From an uncultured Clostridia bacterium (GTDB taxonomy: Bacteria; Bacillota; Clostridia; Lachnospirales; Lachnospiraceae), in assembly GCA_937895705.1 (NCBI GenBank), contig CALBKM010000034.1:159665-223664 (forward strand): DNA of 64,000 nt, written 5' to 3'. Shown here one piece after another: positions 26,067 to 34,271 of this stretch (position 1 is its first letter; every line of letters begins with the position of its first letter). The position numbers and the translations under genes are program-made. The notes beneath the pieces were generated by a model that worked only from the letters and a program-made list of their open reading frames with translations, was not told the DNA's origin and did no database searches.

Positions 26067-26729
26067 ATGAAAGCATTTTTAAAAAAATACCGCCATGCCT
26101 TGCTGATTCTTACATATCTTCCGTTCTATCTGCTCTGGTTCTTCTTGTTGGAGCAGCATGTAACCGAGGATTATTCCGTTATCGAATCTCCGCTGGATTC
26201 CTATATCCCGTTTAACGAATATTTTATCATTCCGTACTTGCTGTGGTTCCCATTTATCGCATTTTCCACACTGTATTTTATTTTTCTGGACAGAATCGAA
26301 TGCTATCGCCTGTGCGGTTTGTTAATTGCGGGCATGACCGTCTTTTTACTGGTTTCCACCTTCTACCCGAACGGCGTAAATCTGCGCCCGGATCTTTCGG
26401 AACTGGGCCGGGACAACTTCTGTATCGACCTTGTGGCTTCTTTGCACAAAGCAGACACTTCCACAAACGTCTGCCCGAGTATTCATGTATATAACTCTCT
26501 TGCGGTGTGCCTTGCTTTTTTGGTTTCTCCGCACTCAAAGGGAAAACGTCTCTTCAAAACCGGAGTTGTCATTCTGACTGCTCTGATTTGTATGTCCACG
26601 GTGTTCTTAAAGCAACACTCCGTTATCGACGTATTCTGGGCATTTGTCCTGATTGCGGTTGCCGCTCCTTTTTTCTACGCGCGCCGTGCGCCGAAAAAGG
26701 AACGGAATATCTGTCCAACCGCCGAATAG
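26067..26729 (+). CDS. PAP2-superfamily-like integral membrane protein
   Basis: 220 residues with about six membrane segments. Two motifs fit the phosphatidic-acid-phosphatase-2 superfamily: CPSIHVYNS (usually PSGH) and a C-terminal KQHSVIDVFWAF (the His-Asp motif). The first motif KxxxxxxRP is not clear. Such proteins act on lipid phosphates at the membrane face. The ATG at 26067 has AAGGAG eight bases upstream; an ATG six bases earlier is too close to it. The gene converges on the glycosyltransferase gene with a 2-bp gap and no terminator between. Confidence 0.78.
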   Translation: MKAFLKKYRHALLILTYLPFYLLWFFLLEQHVTEDYSVIESPLDSYIPFNEYFIIPYLLWFPFIAFSTLYFIFLDRIECYRLCGLLIAGMTVFLLVSTFYPNGVNLRPDLSELGRDNFCIDLVASLHKADTSTNVCPSIHVYNSLAVCLAFLVSPHSKGKRLFKTGVVILTALICMSTVFLKQHSVIDVFWAFVLIAVAAPFFYARRAPKKERNICPTAE

Positions 26730-26731
26730 TC

Positions 26732-27748
26732 CTAATTAAATTTAAAGATTTTACGGGCAACTTCATATCCCGCCTTAAAAAAGCTCTGACCGGCCTTGCT
26801 GTCCGCTTTTGACGATTGTCCCAGTATCGTCATACTGATTCTGCGATACAGCTTCTTATCATAGGCTTTCAAATACTCCCACAATTCCTGCTTCTTTGCA
26901 AGATTTTCTTCCGTCCCGCTCTTTAACAGGTAAATGGAGGAAATCGTCATCATGATACACAAATACTTTATCATGTAATTCCGTAATTTCTTCTCCTTCA
27001 CCTTCCAGATATCATGAGATTCAATCATCAGCTTTGTCACTCTGACCTGCTGATCGATCCGCTTAATCATGTTAGCTTCCGTCACGGACTGGTCGTCTCT
27101 TCCGATAAAATAACGATACAAATTAAGATCCATATAATACATACTCTTCACCGAAGGCAACGGTTGATATACAAAAATATTATCCACATAGAACGTGTGC
27201 TTCGGCAGACTGAGTCCGCACTTTTTCAAAAGCTCGGTCCGGTAAATAACGGAATGCATAAGAATATACTGTCCCTGACGGAAATGTCCGGTATCCGCCC
27301 AAGTAAACAACTGTCCCTGAGGCAATGCACTGCGGTACTGAATGACCTTTTTCTTGGCTTCTCCCACCTTCTCGTACACATAGTTTGCCACAAACATATC
27401 CGGTGCCGAACCGTCTTTTAAAAGCTCCCTCAGCTTCTTTAAAATATCCGCCAAAGCGTCCTCTTTTACCCAGTCGTCACTGTCCACCACTTTAAAGTAC
27501 AAACCTTCCGCATGGGCAAGACCGGTCATCACCGCATCTCCGTGACCTCCGTTTTCCTTATGCACCGCCCGTACAATTCCCGGATACCTTTCCTCATATT
27601 GCTTTGCAATAGCCAGCGTATTGTCGGACGAACCGTCGTCCACTACAATAATCTCCATATCGTCTCCGCCGGAAAGCAATGTATTAATAGCCTTTTCCAT
27701 ATACGCTTCCGAATTGTAACACGGTATTACCGCCGAAATTACTTTCAT
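26732..27748 (-). CDS. Glycosyltransferase family 2
   Basis: 338 residues. The N-terminal GT-A domain starts with VIPCYNSEAYMEKAI, then IIVVDDGSSDNT, ENGGHGDA and a DxD-type motif VVDSDDWV. The C-terminal part carries an amphipathic or membrane-associated region with basic residues. It would transfer a sugar from a nucleotide donor during surface-glycan or glycolipid assembly. It is last in the transcript methyltransferase, 842-residue protein, glycosyltransferase. Confidence 0.92.
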   Translation of the reverse strand: MKVISAVIPCYNSEAYMEKAINTLLSGGDDMEIIVVDDGSSDNTLAIAKQYEERYPGIVRAVHKENGGHGDAVMTGLAHAEGLYFKVVDSDDWVKEDALADILKKLRELLKDGSAPDMFVANYVYEKVGEAKKKVIQYRSALPQGQLFTWADTGHFRQGQYILMHSVIYRTELLKKCGLSLPKHTFYVDNIFVYQPLPSVKSMYYMDLNLYRYFIGRDDQSVTEANMIKRIDQQVRVTKLMIESHDIWKVKEKKLRNYMIKYLCIMMTISSIYLLKSGTEENLAKKQELWEYLKAYDKKLYRRISMTILGQSSKADSKAGQSFFKAGYEVARKIFKFN

Positions 27749-27782
27749 AAATCCCTCTTTCCGTGCACCCTTTGCACTATCG

Positions 27783-30311
27783 TTAATAAATAAAGCTGAT
27801 GTAAATCTTTCCTCCGTCAGTAAACATCTCTTCTGCTTTTTCTTTTCCTACAGTCACGCTGCGGCCTCTCACCGGGTCATAGTAAATTACGTCTCCTGAT
27901 GTATATGCCGTTATCACTACCGCATCACCGGATTCTTTCAGAGTAAGCACCGGTTGCCCCTTCCAAACAAAGTAAAGCACTTCATCCAAGGAAGCCCCCG
28001 TAAGTACCGCCACATCGGCGTTTGTATATTTCTTTAACACCTGCTGAAACGGCATTTTCGCCTCTTCCTCCGAAACCTCCGCCGTAAGCCCTTTGGCGGA
28101 CAACATCATCTGTAATGCAGCCCGAACGGAATTTTTCTCTCCGGAAGCTTTCACTCCCGCTACCTGGGTCACGGATGCTGCATTTGCCTTGGTTCCTCGC
28201 TCCCAGACAATTTTACCCTTCTCGTTGATTACCGTTCCGGCTCTTTCGTCCGCGGTCACCACTGCGTCTCCCGCCGTTTCGTAAATACCGTCTATCATAC
28301 CGTAATAGTATGTATAATACGCGGTATTATTTTCCTCCATTTCGTTTATACGCAATGTAGTATCCTCTTCCATTACGGTATAAAACACTTGCTCCTCTTT
28401 CGGCAATTCTTCCATCACAAAATCTTGAGGAAAAGAGATGTAATATTCGGTCAGCATCCGTTCCGTCACACGGGAAGCAAGAGAAATCTTTCCGGTGTCG
28501 TTTCTGTCCTGATTCAAAATGTAATCACTCTGGGCCGTATCATATCCGCCGTCTTTGTTCTTTTTCAGGCGTTCCAGACGAATGACGTTTCCTTCGGCCT
28601 CCGCCGAACCAACAAAATATCCTTCCTTTTCATACACCTTTTTAGATTGTCCGATGGAATTTTTAATTTCTACACGATACATAGCATAAGTCATGCGACC
28701 GTCTTCGTTCTGATATAAATCTTCGATTCTTCCGTAGCCGTAAATGAGGTTTTCCTCCGACCGACCCAACAGTCTGATATACTCTCCCTCTTCCGGTTGC
28801 ACGGTAACACTTTTTCCGGTCTCCGGATACAACAGCGACACCTTATCCGTCCGGCCGTGCTCCTGGTACGCCATAAACCGCTCACTGACGGAATATACGT
28901 AATCGCCGTCCCGCACATCTTTTGCCAGCTGTACCAGTTCCTCCGTAATCAGGTTGTAGGAATAAACGCCTCCGTTTACCATAAAGTAAAACACATCATA
29001 ATCGTTAAAATAAGCAAAGCCACCCAATTCTTCCTTTAAAATCTGATGCGTGGTATTCACCGGAACATACACCAATTCCTGAAGACGCCGTTCTTCCTTA
29101 AAGTAGCGATATACAAATAACCCCACCCTTCCTTCATACACGCCTCTGTTCATGTAGCCGCTTACAAGGAAGGTTATGTTTCCGTTGTCCTCAATCTTTA
29201 ACACCCGGATATCGTACTGCTCCTTCTGACCGCACATTCTCTCAAGGGAACCGTGGGCGGAAGAGAACACCGTAGCCAGGGAATTTTCCGCAAGATTATA
29301 GCAATACAAAGATCCGTTACGGACAAAGGCAGCCATGCTGTGGTCTGCGTTTGGATACAATTCAATCTCCTCTGGGGAAGCAATACCGATCTTTAAATCG
29401 CTTTGGGAAAGACTGGCATGTGCCACATCAAACAATGCTTCCGTATGGCGTTCATAATTCAGCAAATGAACCACATCACCCAAATACCGGATACGAAAAT
29501 ATTCTTCCACAAAATAGTTTTCCGACCCGTAACCCGCATCAACGGACACACAGTACCGTACCGTCGCAGTCATAATCTCTTCGTAAAACTCCGTTACGGA
29601 AATTACCGGTTCCGTCACCGTTACCGGCATCAAATCTCCCCAGGAAACCGTCTTATAGCTGTCGTGAATATCCACGTGATGAAAGCTGTTTGCCGATGCC
29701 CCGGGTTTTGTTTCCAGATAAGGGATAATCGCCTCGTTGGCTTTCGGATCCGCACTTCTTGCATTCTCTCCGAAGGTTCTGATAAACGCCAGCTTTTCAC
29801 CAAGCTTCGGAGCCTGATACTGTTTGATCCGGAAATAATAATACATGCGCTTTCCGGTATTACCGATTAAGGTAATCTTAACCGCATATTCCGTAGCTTC
29901 CTTTAAATCCGCTTTTAATTTGATACGTACGATTTTGTATCCGTCCTGTTTTTCAAAGGCATTAATCGTCCCGGAATCCACTTCCGCTTCGCTGGACACA
30001 TCCAGCACTTCGTATTTCAACCGCCGGATATCCGCCTCGTACTCCTTAATCTTTAACTCAAAAATCCCGGTTCCGTCAATGGGAATCATGTCTTCCCTGT
30101 TTAAAACAGTACTCAGATTAGAGCTGTACCCTTGCAGACAGTTTATTTCCTCTCCGCAGGTCAGCACCGACACTGTAGGAAAAGATGCCGTCCCTCCCGG
30201 CACCGTCTCCGCTTCCCCTTCAAATATGGTTTCTCCCACGCGACTTCCGAAGAAAAGTACCGCGCCGCAAAAAACCAGCATTAAAAATATAATCCGATAA
30301 ACTCTTCTCAT
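27783..30311 (-). CDS. Large membrane-anchored extracellular protein with propeller-like and degenerate C39-like regions
   Basis: 842 residues, one N-terminal membrane segment (about 5-24), the rest extracellular. The middle (about 290-600) is beta-rich with repeating aromatic/Gly patterns suggestive of a beta-propeller. The last 120 residues resemble the C39-like papain fold. However, the expected Cys is replaced (NSVRAALQMML) and the expected His is Asp (GDAVVITAY), so it looks like a pseudo-peptidase. The start lies one base after the methyltransferase stop, implying coupling. Function is unknown; envelope polysaccharide assembly is a guess from the adjacent glycosyltransferase. Confidence 0.72.
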   Translation of the reverse strand: MRRVYRIIFLMLVFCGAVLFFGSRVGETIFEGEAETVPGGTASFPTVSVLTCGEEINCLQGYSSNLSTVLNREDMIPIDGTGIFELKIKEYEADIRRLKYEVLDVSSEAEVDSGTINAFEKQDGYKIVRIKLKADLKEATEYAVKITLIGNTGKRMYYYFRIKQYQAPKLGEKLAFIRTFGENARSADPKANEAIIPYLETKPGASANSFHHVDIHDSYKTVSWGDLMPVTVTEPVISVTEFYEEIMTATVRYCVSVDAGYGSENYFVEEYFRIRYLGDVVHLLNYERHTEALFDVAHASLSQSDLKIGIASPEEIELYPNADHSMAAFVRNGSLYCYNLAENSLATVFSSAHGSLERMCGQKEQYDIRVLKIEDNGNITFLVSGYMNRGVYEGRVGLFVYRYFKEERRLQELVYVPVNTTHQILKEELGGFAYFNDYDVFYFMVNGGVYSYNLITEELVQLAKDVRDGDYVYSVSERFMAYQEHGRTDKVSLLYPETGKSVTVQPEEGEYIRLLGRSEENLIYGYGRIEDLYQNEDGRMTYAMYRVEIKNSIGQSKKVYEKEGYFVGSAEAEGNVIRLERLKKNKDGGYDTAQSDYILNQDRNDTGKISLASRVTERMLTEYYISFPQDFVMEELPKEEQVFYTVMEEDTTLRINEMEENNTAYYTYYYGMIDGIYETAGDAVVTADERAGTVINEKGKIVWERGTKANAASVTQVAGVKASGEKNSVRAALQMMLSAKGLTAEVSEEEAKMPFQQVLKKYTNADVAVLTGASLDEVLYFVWKGQPVLTLKESGDAVVITAYTSGDVIYYDPVRGRSVTVGKEKAEEMFTDGGKIYISFIY

Positions 30312-30312
30312 C

Positions 30313-31488
30313 CTATTCGTTCTCCGTCAACAACCGGTAAAGTGTAGGTTTGGTATTGCAGTAGGCCAGCACCTCTCTCATACTCTCTTCCACACGTTCC
30401 GGTAACTCATTTTGTTCTATCTTTTCCTTCTTCACCGCACGAAGCAAAATATTCTTCGGCGTATGTTCCATATCAATAAACTCCAGCAACTGAGTTTTGT
30501 AGCCGCAGGCCTCCATCACATTGGCCCGGAACGCATCCGTCATCAAAGCGGACATCCGCTCCTTTACAATGCCGTACCGTAAGAAAGACTGCAACGGTTC
30601 GCACTCCATCTGACGATTCCATTCATGCTGACAACACGGCACGGAAAGAACCACCGAAGCTCCCCAGCGAATCGCCTTATACAACGCATAGTCCGTGGCG
30701 GTATCACAGGCATGCAGCGTCACCACCATATCCACCGCAGTCACTCCGGTATACTCTGCGATATCTCCGCATAAAAACTCCAGTTTGTCATACCTGTAAG
30801 CTTTTGCCAGGCGATTACAATGCGCGATTACGTCCTTCTTTAAATCCAAACCGATAATACGTACTTCGTACCCTTTTACCGTAACCAAATAATGATACAG
30901 CGCAAAGGTCAGATAAGACTTTCCGCATCCGAAATCCAGAATGGTAAGTTCCCGGTTTTTCGGAAGTGCCGGAAGAATATCCTCCACAAACTCCAGAAAA
31001 CGGTTAATCTGACGAAACTTATCGTACTTCGCCTTCACCACGCTGCCTTCCTTCGTCATAACTCCCAAATCGATTAAAAACGGTACCGGAATTCCTTCCT
31101 CCAGTAAGTACTTTTTCTTTCGGTTATGCTCTCTCGGCACCACCGCGGCAGTTCCGTCCTGACGCTTTTTACACTTAACGGTAGCGGTTCCCTTTTTTCC
31201 GATCAGAATCGTTCTCTGATGAAATACGGAAACAAACTCCGCCTGTTTAAAACAACCGGATTCCAACCACTGCTCCGCTCTTTTTGCGACTTCGTCTTCT
31301 TCGCAGTTTACGTGAAACACCTGATTCCCGCGATATTCTTCTATCTGGTACTGTTGTTTTTTTCCGATTACCACCGGATGCACTTTCACCTTGGAAAGCT
31401 CTGCCGTTTTCGGTGCATTGCTTAACACCATCCGCTGTAATCCTTCTTCCATACTTTCCTCGATTGCGTCACTTACCGTCCGTTCCAT
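30313..31488 (-). CDS. Class I SAM-dependent methyltransferase
   Basis: 391 residues. The SAM-binding motif is ILDFGCGKSYLTFAL (about residue 190), followed by an acidic loop GLDLKKDVI and a putative catalytic motif VVLSVPCCQHEW. An N-terminal domain of about 120 residues with lysine clusters precedes it. The CCQHE motif occurs in a group of conserved methyltransferases with likely RNA substrates; that is from memory and not verified. Promoter and ribosome site (GAGGAAGG) are strong. It is first of a three-gene unit. Confidence 0.83.
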   Translation of the reverse strand: MERTVSDAIEESMEEGLQRMVLSNAPKTAELSKVKVHPVVIGKKQQYQIEEYRGNQVFHVNCEEDEVAKRAEQWLESGCFKQAEFVSVFHQRTILIGKKGTATVKCKKRQDGTAAVVPREHNRKKKYLLEEGIPVPFLIDLGVMTKEGSVVKAKYDKFRQINRFLEFVEDILPALPKNRELTILDFGCGKSYLTFALYHYLVTVKGYEVRIIGLDLKKDVIAHCNRLAKAYRYDKLEFLCGDIAEYTGVTAVDMVVTLHACDTATDYALYKAIRWGASVVLSVPCCQHEWNRQMECEPLQSFLRYGIVKERMSALMTDAFRANVMEACGYKTQLLEFIDMEHTPKNILLRAVKKEKIEQNELPERVEESMREVLAYCNTKPTLYRLLTENE

Positions 31489-31522
31489 CTTTGCACCTTC
31501 CTCGCAAACTTATCCACTTTTC

Positions 31523-31550
31523 AGTATAGCATATTTTAATTGAATTTCAA
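31523..31550 (-). promoter_or_regulatory. Promoter of the methyltransferase operon
   Basis: Minus strand: TTGAAA, 16-bp spacer ending TGC, then TATACT (extended -10). Confidence 0.8.
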
Positions 31551-31619
31551 GCCTATCACGCACGTTTTTCACCCATTGGAATATATTACAACAACACAAA
31601 CTTTAAGGCAGGGCCTTCT

Positions 31620-32072
31620 ATGCCAAATACTTATTCCGGGAGAGATTCTTCCACAGAACCGTTGCGTCGTTTCTATCCGCCCCAAGGAGCAAAAGAAGAC
31701 AACTCTTCCCGTTTTCCTTCCGTACCCGCCCGTAAAAAAAGTGACGATGCCGCATATCTTATGCATCGTCACCCTCTCTTATTGCAGCATCTCTACGAAG
31801 CCTGCGATACGCTGTTAACCGCATATCCGAAAAACGCATTCATTTTCGATGCCTGCCCGGACTACTTGTCCCTCCGGCTGATGAGGGACCGTCTTCTGCG
31901 AGAAAACGCTTCTCTTACCGAGAACTATTTACAGGCAGGGTGTCCCATTGAATGGCTGAATCTTCTTACCGACACCGTAATCTCCGATGTACTGTGCCGC
32001 ATGCGGGCTTCCTACCGCAATCCCAACGGCGACGCCAATACCACTTCCGTGCGGTCCGCGTTACGATCGTAA
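31620..32072 (+). CDS. Hypothetical protein (doubtful small gene)
   Basis: 150 codons on the plus strand, with a weak AAGG ribosome site. The middle reads like a real protein (NAFIFDACPDYLSLRLMRDRLL), while the N-terminal 45 residues look disordered. Against it, the 3' end overlaps the YwmB-like gene by about 60 bp, and a strong minus-strand terminator lies inside the reading frame (31734-31772). No family is recognised. It is kept because composition and length favour coding over chance. Confidence 0.42.
   Translation: MPNTYSGRDSSTEPLRRFYPPQGAKEDNSSRFPSVPARKKSDDAAYLMHRHPLLLQHLYEACDTLLTAYPKNAFIFDACPDYLSLRLMRDRLLRENASLTENYLQAGCPIEWLNLLTDTVISDVLCRMRASYRNPNGDANTTSVRSALRS
31734..31772 (-). terminator. 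Strong terminator, minus strand, downstream of the YwmB-like gene
   Basis: Perfect 10-bp stem GTGACGATGC/GCATCGTCAC with a 12-base loop, followed on the minus strand by seven T. It is 240 bp past the stop at 32012 and inside the plus-strand reading frame. Confidence 0.75.
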
Positions 32073-32770
32073 TAAATCGCTACCTGTACATTGATTTTCT
32101 TCTTCTCCACTATAATATATTCTTCTACCGCACCGGTATACGCATATACCGTATAATTCGCATTTTCACGGTTTTCGTACACCGGTTGCGCGTAGAGTTC
32201 CCCTAACAACCGGTCGGTCAACTCATCTTTTTTCGCCAAAGGTATTTCTCCGTTATAAATACCGCACAGTTCCAGAGTAGTCTCCACTTCGCAAAGCCCC
32301 GTTTCCTCCGCTGCCTTTCTCATAGTCTCCCGGAACACTGCGGTAGCTGCCGCATTTTCTCCCGTCAATGTAATTTCCGCACACAAATAATAAGCATCTT
32401 CCTCCGTCAGATATACGATTTTTAACAGAGAACGTGCCTGCGCCGCCTTTTTTTCGTATACGTACTCCCTTCGGCCGTCATAATTTACCTCTCTGAACTC
32501 CCCTTCCACTTGCAAACCGATTTTTTCTCCGAAATGCGCCAAAAGCTTTTCTTCCGAAAATCCGTACGGCGGCGGCAGATAGCGACCGGTCATGGTTACT
32601 GTCCCTTCGCTTTTTTCCGGCGTTAATACGGAAAATGCCCCTTCGATACTCGCCTGTGCCAAAAACAATCTTTCGGTAATAATCTTGAAAGAAACCGCCA
32701 GTAAAAGTACCGTCATCAATCCCATCGTTACTCTTTTCTGTCTCTTTGTTACCTTCTTAAAATCAAGCAT
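32012..32770 (-). CDS. YwmB-like exported protein
   Basis: 252 residues. An N-terminal membrane segment (about 12-32) is followed by an extracellular alpha/beta domain matching the pattern of the Firmicute YwmB family, which has a TATA-box-binding-protein-like fold and no established function. The chosen ATG at 32768-32770 has AGGAG eight bases upstream. That ribosome site lies in the 3' arm of a hairpin described at 32776-32823. The gene follows the ClpX paralogue by 80 bp. Confidence 0.75.
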   Translation of the reverse strand: MLDFKKVTKRQKRVTMGLMTVLLLAVSFKIITERLFLAQASIEGAFSVLTPEKSEGTVTMTGRYLPPPYGFSEEKLLAHFGEKIGLQVEGEFREVNYDGRREYVYEKKAAQARSLLKIVYLTEEDAYYLCAEITLTGENAAATAVFRETMRKAAEETGLCEVETTLELCGIYNGEIPLAKKDELTDRLLGELYAQPVYENRENANYTVYAYTGAVEEYIIVEKKKINVQVAIYYDRNADRTEVVLASPLGLR

Positions 32771-32823
32771 AAAAAATACTCCTCTCTGTCTCACCTTATG
32801 TAAGACCTCATATAGAGGAGTAT
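32770..32823 (-). promoter_or_regulatory. Hairpin combining a terminator with the ribosome site of the YwmB-like gene
   Basis: On the transcript AAATACTCCTCT pairs with AGAGGAGTATTT (12 bp, arms about 32776-32785 and 32814-32823 plus two pairs), followed by T6 and then the ATG. It ends the clpX-like transcript, and its 3' arm contains the AGGAG of the next gene. Folding would therefore both terminate transcription and hide the ribosome site. Confidence 0.65.
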
Positions 32824-32850
32824 TTCCATATTCTGCCGTCTCATTCCGTT

Positions 32851-34254
32851 TTATTTTTCGGATCCGCGCATTTCAATTACCGGGCCGCCGCATCCCCGCA
32901 CATAATCGCCGGTAATGGTTACCTTCCCGATGGAATCGTCCTTCGGAATCTCATACATAATATCCAGCATGATTTCCTCCAGAATCGCACGAAGGGCGCG
33001 GGCTCCCGTATCCTTCTCCAGGGCTCTCTCCGCAATGGCAAGAAGAGCATCCTCGTCAAATTCGAGCTTCACCTCATCCAAGGACAAAAGGTGTTCGTAT
33101 TGCTTCAAAATCGCATTCTTCGGCTCCTTTAGCACCTGAATCAGCTGTTCCTTTTGAAGCCCCTGCAATGCAAAAACCACCGGCAAACGTCCCAGAAACT
33201 CCGGAATCATTCCGTATTCCCGCAAATCCTCCACCGTCACTTTGGAAAGCAACATGGCATCGTCATCGTACTTATCCTTAAGCTCCGCACCGAACCCGAT
33301 CATTGCGGTCTTGTTTAAACGCTTCTTGACGATCTTCTCCAAATCAGGAAAAGCACCGCCGCAAATAAACAGAATATCCTTTGTATTAATCGTGGTCATG
33401 GGAACCATGGCATTCTTATTGGTGGCCCCCACCGGCACCTCCACTTCACTGCCTTCCAACAATTTCAACAAGCCCTGCTGTACCGATTCTCCGCTGACAT
33501 CCCTGCTGTTGGTGTTACGCTTTTTTGCGATTTTATCGATTTCGTCAATAAAGATAATACCGTGTTCCGCCCGTTCCACATCATTATCCGCCGCAGCCAG
33601 AAGCTTGGAAAGAACACTCTCCACATCATCACCGATATATCCGGCTTCTGTCAGCGTGGTAGCATCCGTAATAGCCAACGGCACATTTAACAGACGGGCC
33701 AGGGTCTTTACCAAGTACGTCTTTCCGCTTCCCGTAGGTCCCAACATGAGCATATTGGACTTTTCCAGTTCAATGGTATTGCTCTTGTCCGCAACTCTTT
33801 TATAATGATTATACACCGCCACGGAAATCACTTTTTTTGCGTGGTCCTGCCCGATAACATACTCATCCAGCTCCGCTTTGATTTTATGCGGTGCCTTCAG
33901 ATTTTTCAAATCAAGCGCCGGTGCGTCATCCTCCTTATTTTCTTTTTCCGCAGGTTTTGCCTTTTTCTTTACCTTCGGCATCTTCATAAACTCCCCGCCC
34001 ATGCGGAACATGGAAGGGTCAAGTGCCAGCATTTCCATATACGGAAAATTGTTGCCGTTAATGGAATCAAAGGTCTTTTGCAGACAGTCGTTACAAACGC
34101 AGAAATCGTTGGGAAGCTGAATCATTTTTCCCGCAACGCTTTCCGGTCTCCGGCACATCTGACAATATTTTTCATACCCGGATTCTTTTTGTTCCGTTGT
34201 CTGCTCTTTTGTCTCTTCTTTTCTATCTCCCGGCAGATTCTTTTCTTCCTCCAT
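32851..34254 (-). CDS. clpX: ClpX-like AAA+ unfoldase subunit of Clp protease
   Basis: 467 residues, longer than typical ClpX (about 420). A C4 zinc finger (CQMC and CVCNDC, about 31-58) is followed by a charged Lys/Pro/Glu linker (about 90-125). The AAA+ domain has Walker A GPTGSGKT, Walker B IIFIDEID and sensor/arginine regions. The ClpP-contact tripeptide IGF is present in MIGFGAEL, so partnership with ClpP is likely. There is no clpP or tig nearby, so this may be a second copy rather than the housekeeping clpX. It starts 17 bp after the upstream sugar transferase. Confidence 0.92.
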   Translation of the reverse strand: MEEEKNLPGDRKEETKEQTTEQKESGYEKYCQMCRRPESVAGKMIQLPNDFCVCNDCLQKTFDSINGNNFPYMEMLALDPSMFRMGGEFMKMPKVKKKAKPAEKENKEDDAPALDLKNLKAPHKIKAELDEYVIGQDHAKKVISVAVYNHYKRVADKSNTIELEKSNMLMLGPTGSGKTYLVKTLARLLNVPLAITDATTLTEAGYIGDDVESVLSKLLAAADNDVERAEHGIIFIDEIDKIAKKRNTNSRDVSGESVQQGLLKLLEGSEVEVPVGATNKNAMVPMTTINTKDILFICGGAFPDLEKIVKKRLNKTAMIGFGAELKDKYDDDAMLLSKVTVEDLREYGMIPEFLGRLPVVFALQGLQKEQLIQVLKEPKNAILKQYEHLLSLDEVKLEFDEDALLAIAERALEKDTGARALRAILEEIMLDIMYEIPKDDSIGKVTITGDYVRGCGGPVIEMRGSEK

Positions 34255-34271
34255 CTTCTTACCCTTTCTTA

